Positions 9,817 through 19,230 of a DNA stretch of 64,000 bases are shown here, in pieces. A program made the position numbers and the translations under genes. The stretch's first letter is position 1. Each line of letters begins with the position of its first letter. Where the stretch lies: contig NZ_JADFFL010000009.1 in NCBI RefSeq assembly GCF_015222005.1, forward strand, positions 148,432 to 212,431. The letters run 5' to 3'. Under the pieces are notes generated by a model. It saw only the letters and a program-made list of their open reading frames with translations. It had not been told where the DNA came from and made no database searches. The stretch is from Mucilaginibacter myungsuensis. GTDB lineage: Bacteria; Bacteroidota; Bacteroidia; Sphingobacteriales; Sphingobacteriaceae.

Positions 9817-10893
9817 TTATTGTTTTACCAAGGTGTAAGCTGCGGTGGCGTTAACTTTCGTTGTTTGGCCCTCAACTGTGTAAGTTGGTGTAAAAGTGAT
9901 CTTGTAAGTCCCATTGCTTGGCACCGGGATATCGCCACCATTAGCGCTGGTCAGCGTTTTGCCATCAGGCGTGGCCGGGAGGCCAAAACTTGTACCCCAA
10001 TCATGGTTCAGGCGCACTTTAAATTTGCCGCTTGCAACCAGCGTAGTAGTTACCTCCCACGCGCCGGTAGCATAGTTGTATTTCATGTCGGTATCAGTCC
10101 CCCAACCGCCTACGGTAGCATCGCCAATAACACCAAAGTAGAATGCAGGTGTACCAAAGGTGATGGTGTTATTATTAAGATCCACAGTTACCTGGGTGAT
10201 ACCTGCTTTTGGAGCCGGGATATCGCCACCTGAGGTGCTGATCTTGTCGCCGCCGGCCGAACCGTAAGCAACATCCCATTTCTTTTGCGGGGTAACTTTA
10301 AAGTTAAGGTTACCGGCAGTAAAATTGATGATACCGGTGTAAACGCCATTACCCGTCGCCGATTCTAAACTATCGGCAGAGGCCGGGTTCCAACCTTGAT
10401 AAGCACCCGGTACGTAAATGTAGCTTACCAACGCGAACGGAGTTGCAGTGATGGTACCCACATTAGAATAGGTGATGCCTGATGTTGCACTTAAAGCCGA
10501 CTTTTGGCGGATCTCTACCTGTGCCACGGTATTTGTTTTAAGACCCAGACCTAACAGTACGTTGTTCAATTCCTGCACAGTAAAAGTTTTGGTAAAAACA
10601 CCGGTACCAAGATCTATTACTGTGGGTTTGGCAAAGTTGGTACCTTTAACGGCCAGCTCAAAAGTGTAAGTTGGGGCCGCTTTGTAACCATAATCCTGGG
10701 CTTTACCTGTAAGCGTTAACGCGTTGGTGGTCAGGTTGGCCTTCACCAAAGCCGGAGTAGTGGTTGACAATGTTAGGGTAGTAGAACCTGCCACCGGCGT
10801 AGCTACCACCTTTAGCTCGTCTTTTTTGCAAGATGATAGCAGGGCCACGGCCAGGCCGCTTAGTGCTAAAAACTTAGTAATCAATGTCTTCAT
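9817..10893 (-). CDS. susE: SusE-like starch-binding outer-membrane lipoprotein
   Basis: Surface glucan-binding lipoprotein that should help the SusCD pair hold starch at the cell surface. The lipobox is LLSSC (Cys22). Residues ~35-150 form the SusE N-terminal Ig-like domain. Two C-terminal carbohydrate-binding modules follow in tandem (about 155-245 and 250-335). Each has aromatic residues suited to binding sugar (AYQGW at 164-168, VGGWG at 261-265) and each closes with GGDIP (222-226 and 319-323), so the modules look like a duplication. At 358 residues it is near SusE length (SusF has one more module). It lies 76 bases after susD with a GC-rich hairpin in the gap. Confidence is high for the family and moderate for starch itself. 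Confidence 0.88.
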   Translation of the reverse strand: MKTLITKFLALSGLAVALLSSCKKDELKVVATPVAGSTTLTLSTTTPALVKANLTTNALTLTGKAQDYGYKAAPTYTFELAVKGTNFAKPTVIDLGTGVFTKTFTVQELNNVLLGLGLKTNTVAQVEIRQKSALSATSGITYSNVGTITATPFALVSYIYVPGAYQGWNPASADSLESATGNGVYTGIINFTAGNLNFKVTPQKKWDVAYGSAGGDKISTSGGDIPAPKAGITQVTVDLNNNTITFGTPAFYFGVIGDATVGGWGTDTDMKYNYATGAWEVTTTLVASGKFKVRLNHDWGTSFGLPATPDGKTLTSANGGDIPVPSNGTYKITFTPTYTVEGQTTKVNATAAYTLVKQ

Positions 10894-10923
10894 CTCTTTG
10901 TTAAGTTTAATATTGGTTTAAAT

Positions 10924-10961
10924 AGCGCCGGCAAAACTGTTTGTTGCGGCTTGCCGGCGCT
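10924..10961 (-). terminator. GC-rich stem-loop between susD and susE-like genes
   Basis: Perfect 11-base arms AGCGCCGGCAA and TTGCCGGCGCT enclose a 16-base loop, 9 bases after the susD stop. No T-run follows on the minus strand, so full termination is unlikely. A role in lowering read-through or protecting the susCD message is an inference. Confidence 0.6.
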
Positions 10962-10969
10962 GTATGTTT

Positions 10970-12556
10970 TTAGTAACCTGTGTTCTGTTTCAAATTAGGG
11001 TTAGCGGTCAGATCGTCGAGCGGGATAGGGAAAATATTGCGGAACGATTCAACAGCCCTGCCGTTAGCAACGCCACCTTTAAATGGCCACAGGTAAGTAG
11101 CCTCAGTAAATTTACCGTAACGCACCAGGTCGGTACGGCGGAAACCTTCCCAATACAACTCGCGGCCACGCTCATCAAGGATAAAATCTAAAGTCAAAGC
11201 CGATTGAGCGATATTGCCCGAAGCGTTACCGTAAGCGCGGGTACGGATCTGGTTAATATAACCTAATGCAGTTGCAGTGTTGCCACCACTTCCACCACGT
11301 AAAGTAGCTTCGGCATAGATCAGGTACATCTCGGCCAAACGGAACAGCGGGAAATCCACATCTGCATAGTCTAAGCTTTTACCGGCAGCACCGCTACGGG
11401 TCACATTCTTGTATTTAGTTACAGCGTAACCATCGGTGAACACGGTCTGATCTTTGATCTCTAAAGATTGACCTGAAGTGTAGAACTGCGCACGTTTATC
11501 GGCAGTACCGTTAGCATCAGGGAACAAGTTCACCAATGCTTTTGTAGTACGGGCACCGCCCCAACCACCTTTAATACCATAATCAGATGCCGGCATCAAT
11601 CCGCCAACAGGCGCGTGAGTTAAGAACGTTGTACCGCCAAAGCTTTGTGTACGCAAACCATCGTAATTAATGGTCAGGATGTTCTCGGTATTGTTTTGAT
11701 CGTTATCGGCACGCATAATGCCCGGGTAGTTAGCGAACAAGCTATAACCTGCGCCTATCACTTTGCTTGCATAGGTAACCGCGTCGGTATAACGTGCAGT
11801 GCCGGTATAAACCTGAGCGTTCAGGTATAATCTTGCTAATAAGGCCCAATCCGCACCCTGGTCCGCGCGACCATACTCGTTGGCCTTTGGAGCAGACAGT
11901 AATGGCTCGATCGCTTTCAGTTCCGATTCGATGTAGTTGAACACCTGCGTACGACTGCCTTGTTTTGGGATAGTACCGATCAGATCAGCCTCGGTAGTGA
12001 ACGGAACATTACCGTAAGCATCTATCAATACCCAGTATTGGAACGCGCGCAGGAAACGGGCCTCGGCGCGGAACTTACGGATGTTATCAGCATCTGCACC
12101 GCTGATGCCACGTTTGCTTAACATATCATCGGCCGATTGGCGGATGAACTCGTTAGCCAGGGTGATCTGATATTCAGAACGGTAGTACAAACCTTTCAAG
12201 AAAGCGTTACCTGGAGTCCAGTTCATATTGTGGAAATCCTGGATACCTACGTCGCCCCAGGCAATTACAGCCTCGTCTGTAGATAATTCCTGTGTTTTCC
12301 AGAATAGACGTAAAAAGTCTGAATACCCTTCGTCTATACCTTGCACGTCGCCGTTACCTGCCGGGCCGTTGTTACCTGTCAGCGCAAAGGCTGCGTAAAC
12401 TTTAGCAGCAGATTGTTTGTAACCCGCGGCGGTGGCGTATACCGTTTCGCTGGTAATATCATTGGTAGGCACCAGATCCAGGTTCTTTTTGCAAGAGACC
12501 AGGGCACCCGAAAGCATTACTACGGTAAATGCTTTAACTATAAATGTCTTCTTCAT
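10970..12556 (-). CDS. susD: SusD/RagB family starch-binding lipoprotein
   Basis: Outer-membrane lipoprotein that forms the lid over the SusC channel and passes oligosaccharides to it. The lipobox ALVSC puts the lipidated Cys at 22. The KKNLDLVPTN start and the helical TPR-like repeats are typical of the family. The C-terminal region has the usual SusD sequence (RGRELYWEGFRRTDLVRYG, about 30-50 residues before the FPIPLDDL segment). The length of 528 residues is normal. It starts 39 bases after susC. Specificity for starch is inferred from the four amylolytic and transport genes behind it. Confidence 0.95.
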   Translation of the reverse strand: MKKTFIVKAFTVVMLSGALVSCKKNLDLVPTNDITSETVYATAAGYKQSAAKVYAAFALTGNNGPAGNGDVQGIDEGYSDFLRLFWKTQELSTDEAVIAWGDVGIQDFHNMNWTPGNAFLKGLYYRSEYQITLANEFIRQSADDMLSKRGISGADADNIRKFRAEARFLRAFQYWVLIDAYGNVPFTTEADLIGTIPKQGSRTQVFNYIESELKAIEPLLSAPKANEYGRADQGADWALLARLYLNAQVYTGTARYTDAVTYASKVIGAGYSLFANYPGIMRADNDQNNTENILTINYDGLRTQSFGGTTFLTHAPVGGLMPASDYGIKGGWGGARTTKALVNLFPDANGTADKRAQFYTSGQSLEIKDQTVFTDGYAVTKYKNVTRSGAAGKSLDYADVDFPLFRLAEMYLIYAEATLRGGSGGNTATALGYINQIRTRAYGNASGNIAQSALTLDFILDERGRELYWEGFRRTDLVRYGKFTEATYLWPFKGGVANGRAVESFRNIFPIPLDDLTANPNLKQNTGY

Positions 12557-12595
12557 ATTGCTTGGTGTTAGCTATATATCTATTAATATGAATTA

Positions 12596-15500
12596 TTAAA
12601 ACTTAACGTTCACGCCTAAAGTGAAGGTACGCGGACGAGGGTAAAAGCTGTTATCGATACCGTTGCTTATCTCCGGGTCGATGCCTTTGTATTTGGTGAT
12701 CACGAATACGTTCTGCACGTTAGCGTTCAAGGCTACACTTGCCGATGAACGGAAGACCTTACCAAAGTTGTAGCCTAAGCTGGCGTTATCCATTTTCAGG
12801 AACGACGCGTTCTGTACGTAGTAATCAGACAGTCTGCTCCTATCGCCTGAACCTGACAGACCGCTCTCCAATACATTGGTAGATCCGTTATTGATGTAAC
12901 CCAGCGGGTTAAGGATATTGGTACTGGTACCAGTGGCTGACGCTACGTTATTGTACATGTAGTTACCAACGTTAGCACGCAATACGGTAGCAAGGCTCCA
13001 TTTTTTATAATTCAGGTTGGTAGAGAAACCAAAGATGAATTTAGGATCTGGTTGTTTGTACAAGTAAAGGTCCTTATCGTTAATGATGCCATCGTTATTA
13101 CGATCAACAAACACATTATCAAGTGGTTTGCCGTTGGCATCGTAAACTTGTTGGTAAACGTAGAACGCTGCACGCGGCTGTCCTAAAAAGAAACGCTGAA
13201 CATTAGTACCGGTACCGCCTGATACACCACCAGTAGCTAAACCAACGCTGCTTGGGCTATCAAAACCCGATAACTTGGTCACCTTGTTCTCGTTATAAGT
13301 AACGTTAGCGGCAATATCCCAGGTCAGATCTTTAGAGCGGATGGCTTGTCCGTTAATAGCGAACTCGATACCGCGGTTGGTCATGTTACCAATGTTGGTC
13401 ACAAACTCGTTAGAGAAACTTGCACCGGCAGGTAGGTTAACGCGGGCGATCAGATCCGTAGTGTTTTTGTAATAAGCATCTACACTACCGCTGATACGGC
13501 CATTCAGGAAACCAAAGTCGATACCGATGTTGGTGGTAGCACTTTGCTCCCATTTACGACCCGGATCATAGCCTGACGGGCGATACAATTGGTAGTAGTT
13601 GCTACCTAATTGGTACGATGCCGTATTTTGGCTCAGATTGTAGTAAGAAATATAAGCGTAATTATCGATAGCGTCTTGCTGACCGGTGATACCGTAGCTC
13701 ACGCGTAATTTCAGATCAGATAATACCTTAGCATCTTTTAAGAAAGACTCTTCTTTGATCCTCCACGACGCTGCCGCCGAAGGGAAGAACGCGGTACGAT
13801 CAAGCGGGCTGAACCTTGATGAAGCATCGCTACGCAGCGTACCGGTCAAGGTGTATTTATCAGCATAAGTATAATTTAAACGACCGTAGTAAGATAATAA
13901 TCTGTTACGCGGGATATCAAAAGCATTATTCTGGGTGGTTATCACGGTTCCGTTCGCTGCGCGATCCGGGAACAGGTAAGCGGTGGTCTTATAATCGTAA
14001 TAAGCATAACCCGCAACCGCGTCTATACGGCTATTGATAGATTTGATGTCCTTAGCGTAGTTCAGGTAAGCTTCAAAAGTGGTATTCAACACCTTGTTAT
14101 GATACTCGTTGTTGGTACCGCTTTGCAAATTTGTCGTCTCGCCGCCCCTGTTGTATTGGAAACCGGCTGCCGGGGTAGCATTAATGGTACCACGGCTGTC
14201 GGATATATCGTAACCCAGGTTAACGTTCAGGTGCAGATCCGGCAGGAAGTGGAATTTATAATCCAACTGCGCGTTACCGATGCTGCGTTTAACCTCGCTG
14301 TTATCAAACCTTTGCTCTAATAAACTCAGCGGGTTACGTGGTGCTAAAACTTTAAGACCGGTAGCCGATGAAGGGTCCAATATCTCATAGTAGCCCATAT
14401 AGTTTTGGTTACCCGAATACACAGGCACCGTAGGGTTAAAAGAAACCGCGGCACCAATAGCGCCTTGGTTGGCAAAACGGGCACGGCTTAACGTACCTTT
14501 TAAGTTAACATCAACTTTTAAATGGTTATCCAAAAACTTAGGCGATAAGTTAACACCTGCTGATGTACGATTCAACTCGTCTGTTTTTAAGATACCACGC
14601 TGGTTAAGGAAACCTACCGATACACGGTAAGGCAGTATGCCTGCTGTACCGCTTACGCTCGCGTTATTATCATTAGCTACAGCGGTTTGGTAGATCAGTT
14701 TTTGCCAATCGGTGTTCTCGGTACCTAAGTAGCCTTGATATTGTGCCGATCCGTTAGCTTTAACATAATCGCGCATTTGATCGCCTGTTAGAACGGCCAC
14801 TTGTTTGATCAGCTTAGATACAGATATATTTGAGTTAAGGGTTACCTGCGGCGTACCGGCAGTACCTTTTTTGGTAGTAACGATGATAACACCGTTAGAC
14901 GCGCGTGAACCGTAAATGGCGGTTGCAGAAGCGTCTTTTAACACGGTAAAGCTCTCGATATCGTTAGGGTTGATCAAGGCTAAAGCGTTAGGGGCACCGG
15001 CAATACCGTCGTTGCTCAGTTGCACACCGTCGATCACGATCAATGGATCATTACTCGCGCTCATAGATGCACCACCACGTACGCGGATAGTGCTACCTGC
15101 ACCCGGCGCACCGCCGTTTGGTGTGATAGACACACCGGCAACTTTACCGGCGATCAATTGCTCGGGCGTGGTAATGGTACCTGTTTGGAAATCTTTTGAT
15201 GATACCGTAGTGATAGAACCCGTCACGTCCTTTTTGCGGGCCGTACCATAACCTATCACCACAACCTCGGTCAGGTTTTTGGCTGATGGCACCAGATTAA
15301 AGTTAGATGTAGCGTTCGCATCACCTACCGTCACTTGCTGGGTAAGCGCGTTGTAGCCAATAAAGGTAGCCGTTACCGTATAGGTGCCGGGTTTTACGCC
15401 GGTAATTTTAAATACACCGTTGGCATCGGTAGAGGCGGCTAAGGTGGTGCCGCTCACAGCAACGGTAGCTCCCGGTAAAGACAGGTTGTTCTCATCAACC

Positions 15501-15598
15501 ACTTTACCTGTAATGCTTCTTGTTTGCGCAAACACCATCGCTGATGTGAACAGCAATGCAAAAAAGAGCATATACTTTTTTAGATAATCGTTTCTCAT
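12596..15598 (-). CDS. susC: SusC/RagA family TonB-linked outer-membrane transporter
   Basis: TonB-dependent barrel that imports oligosaccharides held by SusD. The signal peptide ends at VFAQ (residues 22-25). A carboxypeptidase-regulatory-like domain occupies ~27-105 (SITGKVVDENN). The conserved EVVVIGYGT lies at 111-119 and is followed by the plug domain (LIVIDGVQLSND, NDIESFTVLKDASATAIYG). The barrel ends in the aromatic C-terminus LGVNVKF expected for BAM-dependent assembly. There are 1000 residues. It is the first gene of the operon; a minus-strand TAAGTTTG at 15778-15785 fits a -7 box, but no matching upstream element was found. Confidence 0.95.
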   Translation of the reverse strand: MRNDYLKKYMLFFALLFTSAMVFAQTRSITGKVVDENNLSLPGATVAVSGTTLAASTDANGVFKITGVKPGTYTVTATFIGYNALTQQVTVGDANATSNFNLVPSAKNLTEVVVIGYGTARKKDVTGSITTVSSKDFQTGTITTPEQLIAGKVAGVSITPNGGAPGAGSTIRVRGGASMSASNDPLIVIDGVQLSNDGIAGAPNALALINPNDIESFTVLKDASATAIYGSRASNGVIIVTTKKGTAGTPQVTLNSNISVSKLIKQVAVLTGDQMRDYVKANGSAQYQGYLGTENTDWQKLIYQTAVANDNNASVSGTAGILPYRVSVGFLNQRGILKTDELNRTSAGVNLSPKFLDNHLKVDVNLKGTLSRARFANQGAIGAAVSFNPTVPVYSGNQNYMGYYEILDPSSATGLKVLAPRNPLSLLEQRFDNSEVKRSIGNAQLDYKFHFLPDLHLNVNLGYDISDSRGTINATPAAGFQYNRGGETTNLQSGTNNEYHNKVLNTTFEAYLNYAKDIKSINSRIDAVAGYAYYDYKTTAYLFPDRAANGTVITTQNNAFDIPRNRLLSYYGRLNYTYADKYTLTGTLRSDASSRFSPLDRTAFFPSAAASWRIKEESFLKDAKVLSDLKLRVSYGITGQQDAIDNYAYISYYNLSQNTASYQLGSNYYQLYRPSGYDPGRKWEQSATTNIGIDFGFLNGRISGSVDAYYKNTTDLIARVNLPAGASFSNEFVTNIGNMTNRGIEFAINGQAIRSKDLTWDIAANVTYNENKVTKLSGFDSPSSVGLATGGVSGGTGTNVQRFFLGQPRAAFYVYQQVYDANGKPLDNVFVDRNNDGIINDKDLYLYKQPDPKFIFGFSTNLNYKKWSLATVLRANVGNYMYNNVASATGTSTNILNPLGYINNGSTNVLESGLSGSGDRSRLSDYYVQNASFLKMDNASLGYNFGKVFRSSASVALNANVQNVFVITKYKGIDPEISNGIDNSFYPRPRTFTLGVNVKF

Positions 15599-16399
15599 TT
15601 ATTTGTTCTTTAGTTAATAATGGGCATTGGTTAGTTTCATTGGGCCGGTTCTTCTTTTCCGGCGTTTTGGCGTAAGGTCGGTCGGTTGTTAAGTAAAGTT
15701 TCTTTTCATTCGTTCAAACTGGTTCGGTGTGGTTTATTGTTAGTTCCTTTTCTCCTGACCACCGGCTTCATCTACGGCAAACTTAAAGCCAATGCGGCCG
15801 GCGATCGTTTATCTGTTTTTGTTAGAAAATATAATTGGTTTTAGTCGCTTCAAAAACCCGTGGTGGTGTAACCAGCTTAAGGCATTGCGACAAGACAAAG
15901 ATTGGTCAGCATAATGGCTTAACCTATATATTTATCAAAAATTTAAAAAAAAATCAGCTTTTTAAAAATCAATTATTTGAAATTCAATTAGTTAAAAAAC
16001 AACATCGGGCAAAAAATTTAAACGGAATTAAGGTTTTTTCAGGTACTTAGTGTATCGAGTTTAAGTTATTGGTGTATGATATCTGGTTTTGGATAGCAAT
16101 TTTATGCATGCATAGCATTACGTTTTTTAAAAACAGAGGGTCTTAAAAAAAGTTGGTATCGGGCTGACAAAATTTTCCAGCTCATGGTCGGGCGGCATAA
16201 TGCAGTATGATGCTATTATTCCCCGATCGTGGAGTTGGGGAATTTTGGGTAGGAATTTATTAAGAGGTGATCAGATCGATATGTGGTATCCGACCATAGA
16301 AGGTGCTACAGATCCGCAATGTGCTTAAAAAGCAAAAGCCATGATCAGCATCCCGGCAATGACAACATCATCTGCACAGAACTGATCACGGCTTTAATA
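15599..16399. other. Long AT-rich region upstream of susC
   Basis: About 800 bases lie between the sus operon and the end of the glutaminase-like gene, with no convincing coding frame. It should contain the sus promoter and any regulator site. A lone -7-like CAAACTTA (minus TAAGTTTG) is at 15778-15785. A very AT-rich stretch with A-runs lies at ~15935-16030. No clear inverted-repeat operator was seen. Confidence 0.6.
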
Positions 16400-16429
16400 C
16401 CAATCGCGGTAGCATTTGCTCCGCGATGG
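16400..16429 (-). terminator. Stem-loop after the glutaminase-like gene
   Basis: Arms CCAATCGCGG and CCGCGATGG, with an inner TAGCA/TGCT pairing, form a compact hairpin 16 bases past the stop of the minus-strand gene. No T-run follows, so termination is only probable. Confidence 0.5.
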
Positions 16430-16445
16430 TGTATCGAAATTTTAC

Positions 16446-18908
16446 TTACTTCTTTTTCTTGGCCTGCATTTTATCGTGCAGGGTCTTCATAAAGTAACCA
16501 CCCACTACCGAGCGGGCCTGGAAACCTACCTGGTTACCGCTTACGGTCTCGTGCCAGTCACTCAATGGTACCCGCGAGGTAGTCTCTTGCGAATACTTGT
16601 AAATCGGCTCGATCAGCGCATCAAATTGGGCTTTTGTAGGCGCGAAGGTAGCGGTCCAAACGATCCAGTCAGATTTGGTGTACTCTTTACGGCTATCCAG
16701 CGGCAAACCATATTTGTTCTGACGGGTGAGGTAGTACTTGGTCTCGGTATCGTAAACCGACTGCGGGAAGATGTCCAGGTTAAGCACTTTGTCCCAAACC
16801 AGGTTATACTTTTGACTCCAGCTGCCCTTTTTATCGAAGGCCAGTGTATAGTGGTCGCCGTCATTAGCCAACTGCATCCAGCGTGGCGCCATTTCTTTAG
16901 CGATAGCGCGGTATTTGGCAGCGGTCTCTTTTTCGCCCAATTTTTCGGCCATTTGCGCATAGCAGCCAATACCTACAATAGCTTTAACCGATAAGTTGGC
17001 ATTACGTGCCAGGTGACCGGCAAAATCGTCCGTACATAATTGGTTGGCCGGGTCAAAGCCCTCTTTGGTCAGGTAGTTCACCCAGGTGCTTAGGGTCTTC
17101 CAGTGTTTTTTTGCATAGCTTGGGTTGCCTTCGGCAGCAGCGATAGCGGCTGTCAGGATGATCATATTGCCCGACTCCTCTACCGGCATGCCCTCGCCAT
17201 AGGTTTGGCCATTGGCGTGCGGATAAGTACCCAGATCGTGCGCTGCGTAATCGTGACCGTATTTGCCTGTCTCGCTAAAATAGAAGATACCGTTCAACAT
17301 ACCTTCCATCAGTTTAGGGTTATAGATCAGGTATAACGGGGCGGACGGGTAAGTAACGTCTACCGTATTTACGAAACCACCGCTAAAGTTCTCTTTAGAG
17401 AACCATAAGATCTCGCCCTGAGGGCTCTCTAATAACTGATGCGCAGCGATGCTTTGGCGATATGCCAAAACGTTCAATCCGGCGTAAGCTTTACCGCCTG
17501 CTTTTAAAGCCTCGGCGTACATGCTTTTGTTGAACGCGGTACATTTTTGCAGGATAGTAGCATACTCCGTAGCCGCTTTGGTCATTTGGCCTTCAATGGT
17601 CTCTTTGCCGCTCTTGTTCCACCATGGGCGTAAACGGGTGTTGAAATACTCCATCGACCAAACCTCATCGTAAGCCAATTCTATAAATTTGGATACGGCG
17701 GTCGGGCCTACTTTGCCGAAAGGGATAACCGTATTCAGCGCTAACGTAGTGCCTTTAGTCTCGGTAGTAGCGGTTTTACCCTGCCGGAACGAGCTAACAG
17801 CGTCGATCTCTGATGTGATATATTGTGTTGCGCCAGATGCTTTAGGGGCAGCTACATAAACGTAACCCCAGTCGATACGCACACCGTCACCTGCTTTTTT
17901 CAGGATCGGTTGCTCATCGGTACCGGCTTTCAGGATGCTTAATGATGCCGTGCTATATTTTGACGCGGTGACCGGTTGTTTAGCCTGATCTACAGCCAGA
18001 TCGGTAGATGCGCTGAAGAACACTTTCACCGAGTGCGTTTTGCCATCGTTAGCCTTTGCCTTGTAAGTGATATAAGACACCGGGCGCGACAGGATGCTCA
18101 GGTCGGTCAGCAATAATGGCGACGTAAAGGTCACATCCAGATCTACCTTACCTGCTTTAAAGTTGTAGATAGTTTGGGTAGGGTTGATGGTGACATTCTT
18201 TTGCTCGGCAACAGCCAACTCTGCCGTGATCGCGGGCTTCAGTTTGTCTACAAAGCCAGCATCAGCACGCGTACCGCCACCGGTATCATGCACGTGGAAA
18301 GCCAGGATATTCTCGCCCAGTTTCAATTTCTTTTTGTCGACAGGGATAAACTCGTAGCCCTTGCTTACACCAACTTTGGTGTAAATGGTCTCGCCATTCA
18401 GGGTAACGTCGATATCGTCATCAAAAGTAGTTTTCAGGAATAACTCGTTAATGTCATCGATACGTGTAACGTTGAACGCCCTGCGGATCCAGATATCTTT
18501 TGAGCGCCAACGGATCTTGTTCTCTCGGCCATCACCAATTGGCGACATGCCGTCGGTCCAATCGGCAGCGGCAAAGTCAGGTTTTATCCAGTCAGCACCA
18601 GGTTGTTTTTCGGTGTATTTTACGGCGTAGCTTTTCTCGTCGCTGGCAGGCAGGATAGTTTTGTAGCGCACAGGCTCTTTACCCATAAAGCGGTAATCAA
18701 TGCCGTCCACGTTAACTATGCCTATCAGCGACTGATCAACACCTGTCCAGTGCGTGGTGGTACCATCGGTCAGTTTATCCGTGTTAGACCATACGCTGAA
18801 ATAGGTATCATGCGTAATGATCGGGTAAGATGGCGCCTTGTTCACCTGGGCCGAGGCAGTGAAACCTGTCAAGATCGCGGCGATCCCAAAAAGCAGTCGT
18901 TTTTTCAT
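16446..18908 (-). CDS. Secreted glutaminase A-like protein (DUF4964/DUF5127/DUF4965/DUF1793)
   Basis: A secreted protein of the fungal GtaA-like family, which has a beta-sandwich N-terminal half and an alpha/alpha six-hairpin C-terminal half. I chose the ATG at 18908, which begins the clear signal peptide MKKRLLFGIAAILTGFTASAQ; an in-frame ATG 48 bases upstream would put a charged tail before it. Family-like segments are PSYPIITHDTYFSVWS near the N-terminus, an inserted lectin-like stretch with WTDGMSPIGDG, and a C-terminal part rich in aromatic residues (AAHDLGTYPHANGQ, WSQKYNLVWD). It has 820 residues. Activity on glutamine is known only for some members; many Bacteroidota members are uncharacterised and may act on carbohydrates. 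It is transcribed toward the sus operon but is separated from it by ~850 bases. Confidence 0.82.
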   Translation of the reverse strand: MKKRLLFGIAAILTGFTASAQVNKAPSYPIITHDTYFSVWSNTDKLTDGTTTHWTGVDQSLIGIVNVDGIDYRFMGKEPVRYKTILPASDEKSYAVKYTEKQPGADWIKPDFAAADWTDGMSPIGDGRENKIRWRSKDIWIRRAFNVTRIDDINELFLKTTFDDDIDVTLNGETIYTKVGVSKGYEFIPVDKKKLKLGENILAFHVHDTGGGTRADAGFVDKLKPAITAELAVAEQKNVTINPTQTIYNFKAGKVDLDVTFTSPLLLTDLSILSRPVSYITYKAKANDGKTHSVKVFFSASTDLAVDQAKQPVTASKYSTASLSILKAGTDEQPILKKAGDGVRIDWGYVYVAAPKASGATQYITSEIDAVSSFRQGKTATTETKGTTLALNTVIPFGKVGPTAVSKFIELAYDEVWSMEYFNTRLRPWWNKSGKETIEGQMTKAATEYATILQKCTAFNKSMYAEALKAGGKAYAGLNVLAYRQSIAAHQLLESPQGEILWFSKENFSGGFVNTVDVTYPSAPLYLIYNPKLMEGMLNGIFYFSETGKYGHDYAAHDLGTYPHANGQTYGEGMPVEESGNMIILTAAIAAAEGNPSYAKKHWKTLSTWVNYLTKEGFDPANQLCTDDFAGHLARNANLSVKAIVGIGCYAQMAEKLGEKETAAKYRAIAKEMAPRWMQLANDGDHYTLAFDKKGSWSQKYNLVWDKVLNLDIFPQSVYDTETKYYLTRQNKYGLPLDSRKEYTKSDWIVWTATFAPTKAQFDALIEPIYKYSQETTSRVPLSDWHETVSGNQVGFQARSVVGGYFMKTLHDKMQAKKKK

Positions 18909-19059
18909 GAATGTAAATTTTCTAAATATCAATTGGTAATGGTGGATACCCTGCACGAATTAGCGGATGCAGAAATTTTACTAATGTAATAAGATCCGTT
19001 TTAATTATTAGTGTACTTTTTACAAAAAGGTATCAGAATCTGATCTCGATATTTTGCAT

Positions 19060-19142
19060 AGACACGATACCTCGTGTCTAACATCTCAAAGGTCAACAGT
19101 ACACACCCGCTCTGCATACGGCAGACACGAGGTATCGTGTCT
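19060..19142. repeat. Paired AGACACGA palindromes (dispersed repeat)
   Basis: Two 20-base palindromes, at 19060-19079 and 19123-19142, each have arms AGACACGA and TCGTGTCT. Their 4-base centres are TACC and GGTA, so the copies are inverted relative to each other. They fill part of the 322-base gap between the glutaminase-like and RibD-C genes; no gene is seen in that gap. Confidence 0.8.
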
Positions 19143-19176
19143 CTACAAAAAGCCCCGTCTTTTGTCGCGATCGCCC

Positions 19177-19209
19177 TTCGTTATCATCATCTCATCCTAT
19201 TAATTTTGA
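19177..19209 (+). promoter_or_regulatory. Candidate Bacteroidota promoter for the RibD-C gene
   Basis: A perfect -7 octamer TAATTTTG (19202-19209) lies 21 bases after TTCG (19177-19180), a one-base variant of the -33 box. The start codon is 21 bases downstream. Confidence 0.5.
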
Positions 19210-19230
19210 TAAACTTTAAAACCTCCTACC

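Noticed and set aside
15778..15785. TAAGTTTG on the minus strand as the susC promoter
   Set aside because: The -7 box is perfect but no -33 match exists at 19-21 bases, and it lies 180 bases from the ATG, so I do not call it as a promoter.
16446..18908. Membership of the glutaminase-like gene in the sus operon
   Set aside because: About 850 bases, a stem-loop and no shared promoter separate it from susC, so it is likely a separate unit.
19060..19142. CRISPR array
   Set aside because: Only two palindromic copies with different orientation and one 43-base gap; no repeat-spacer series and no cas gene.
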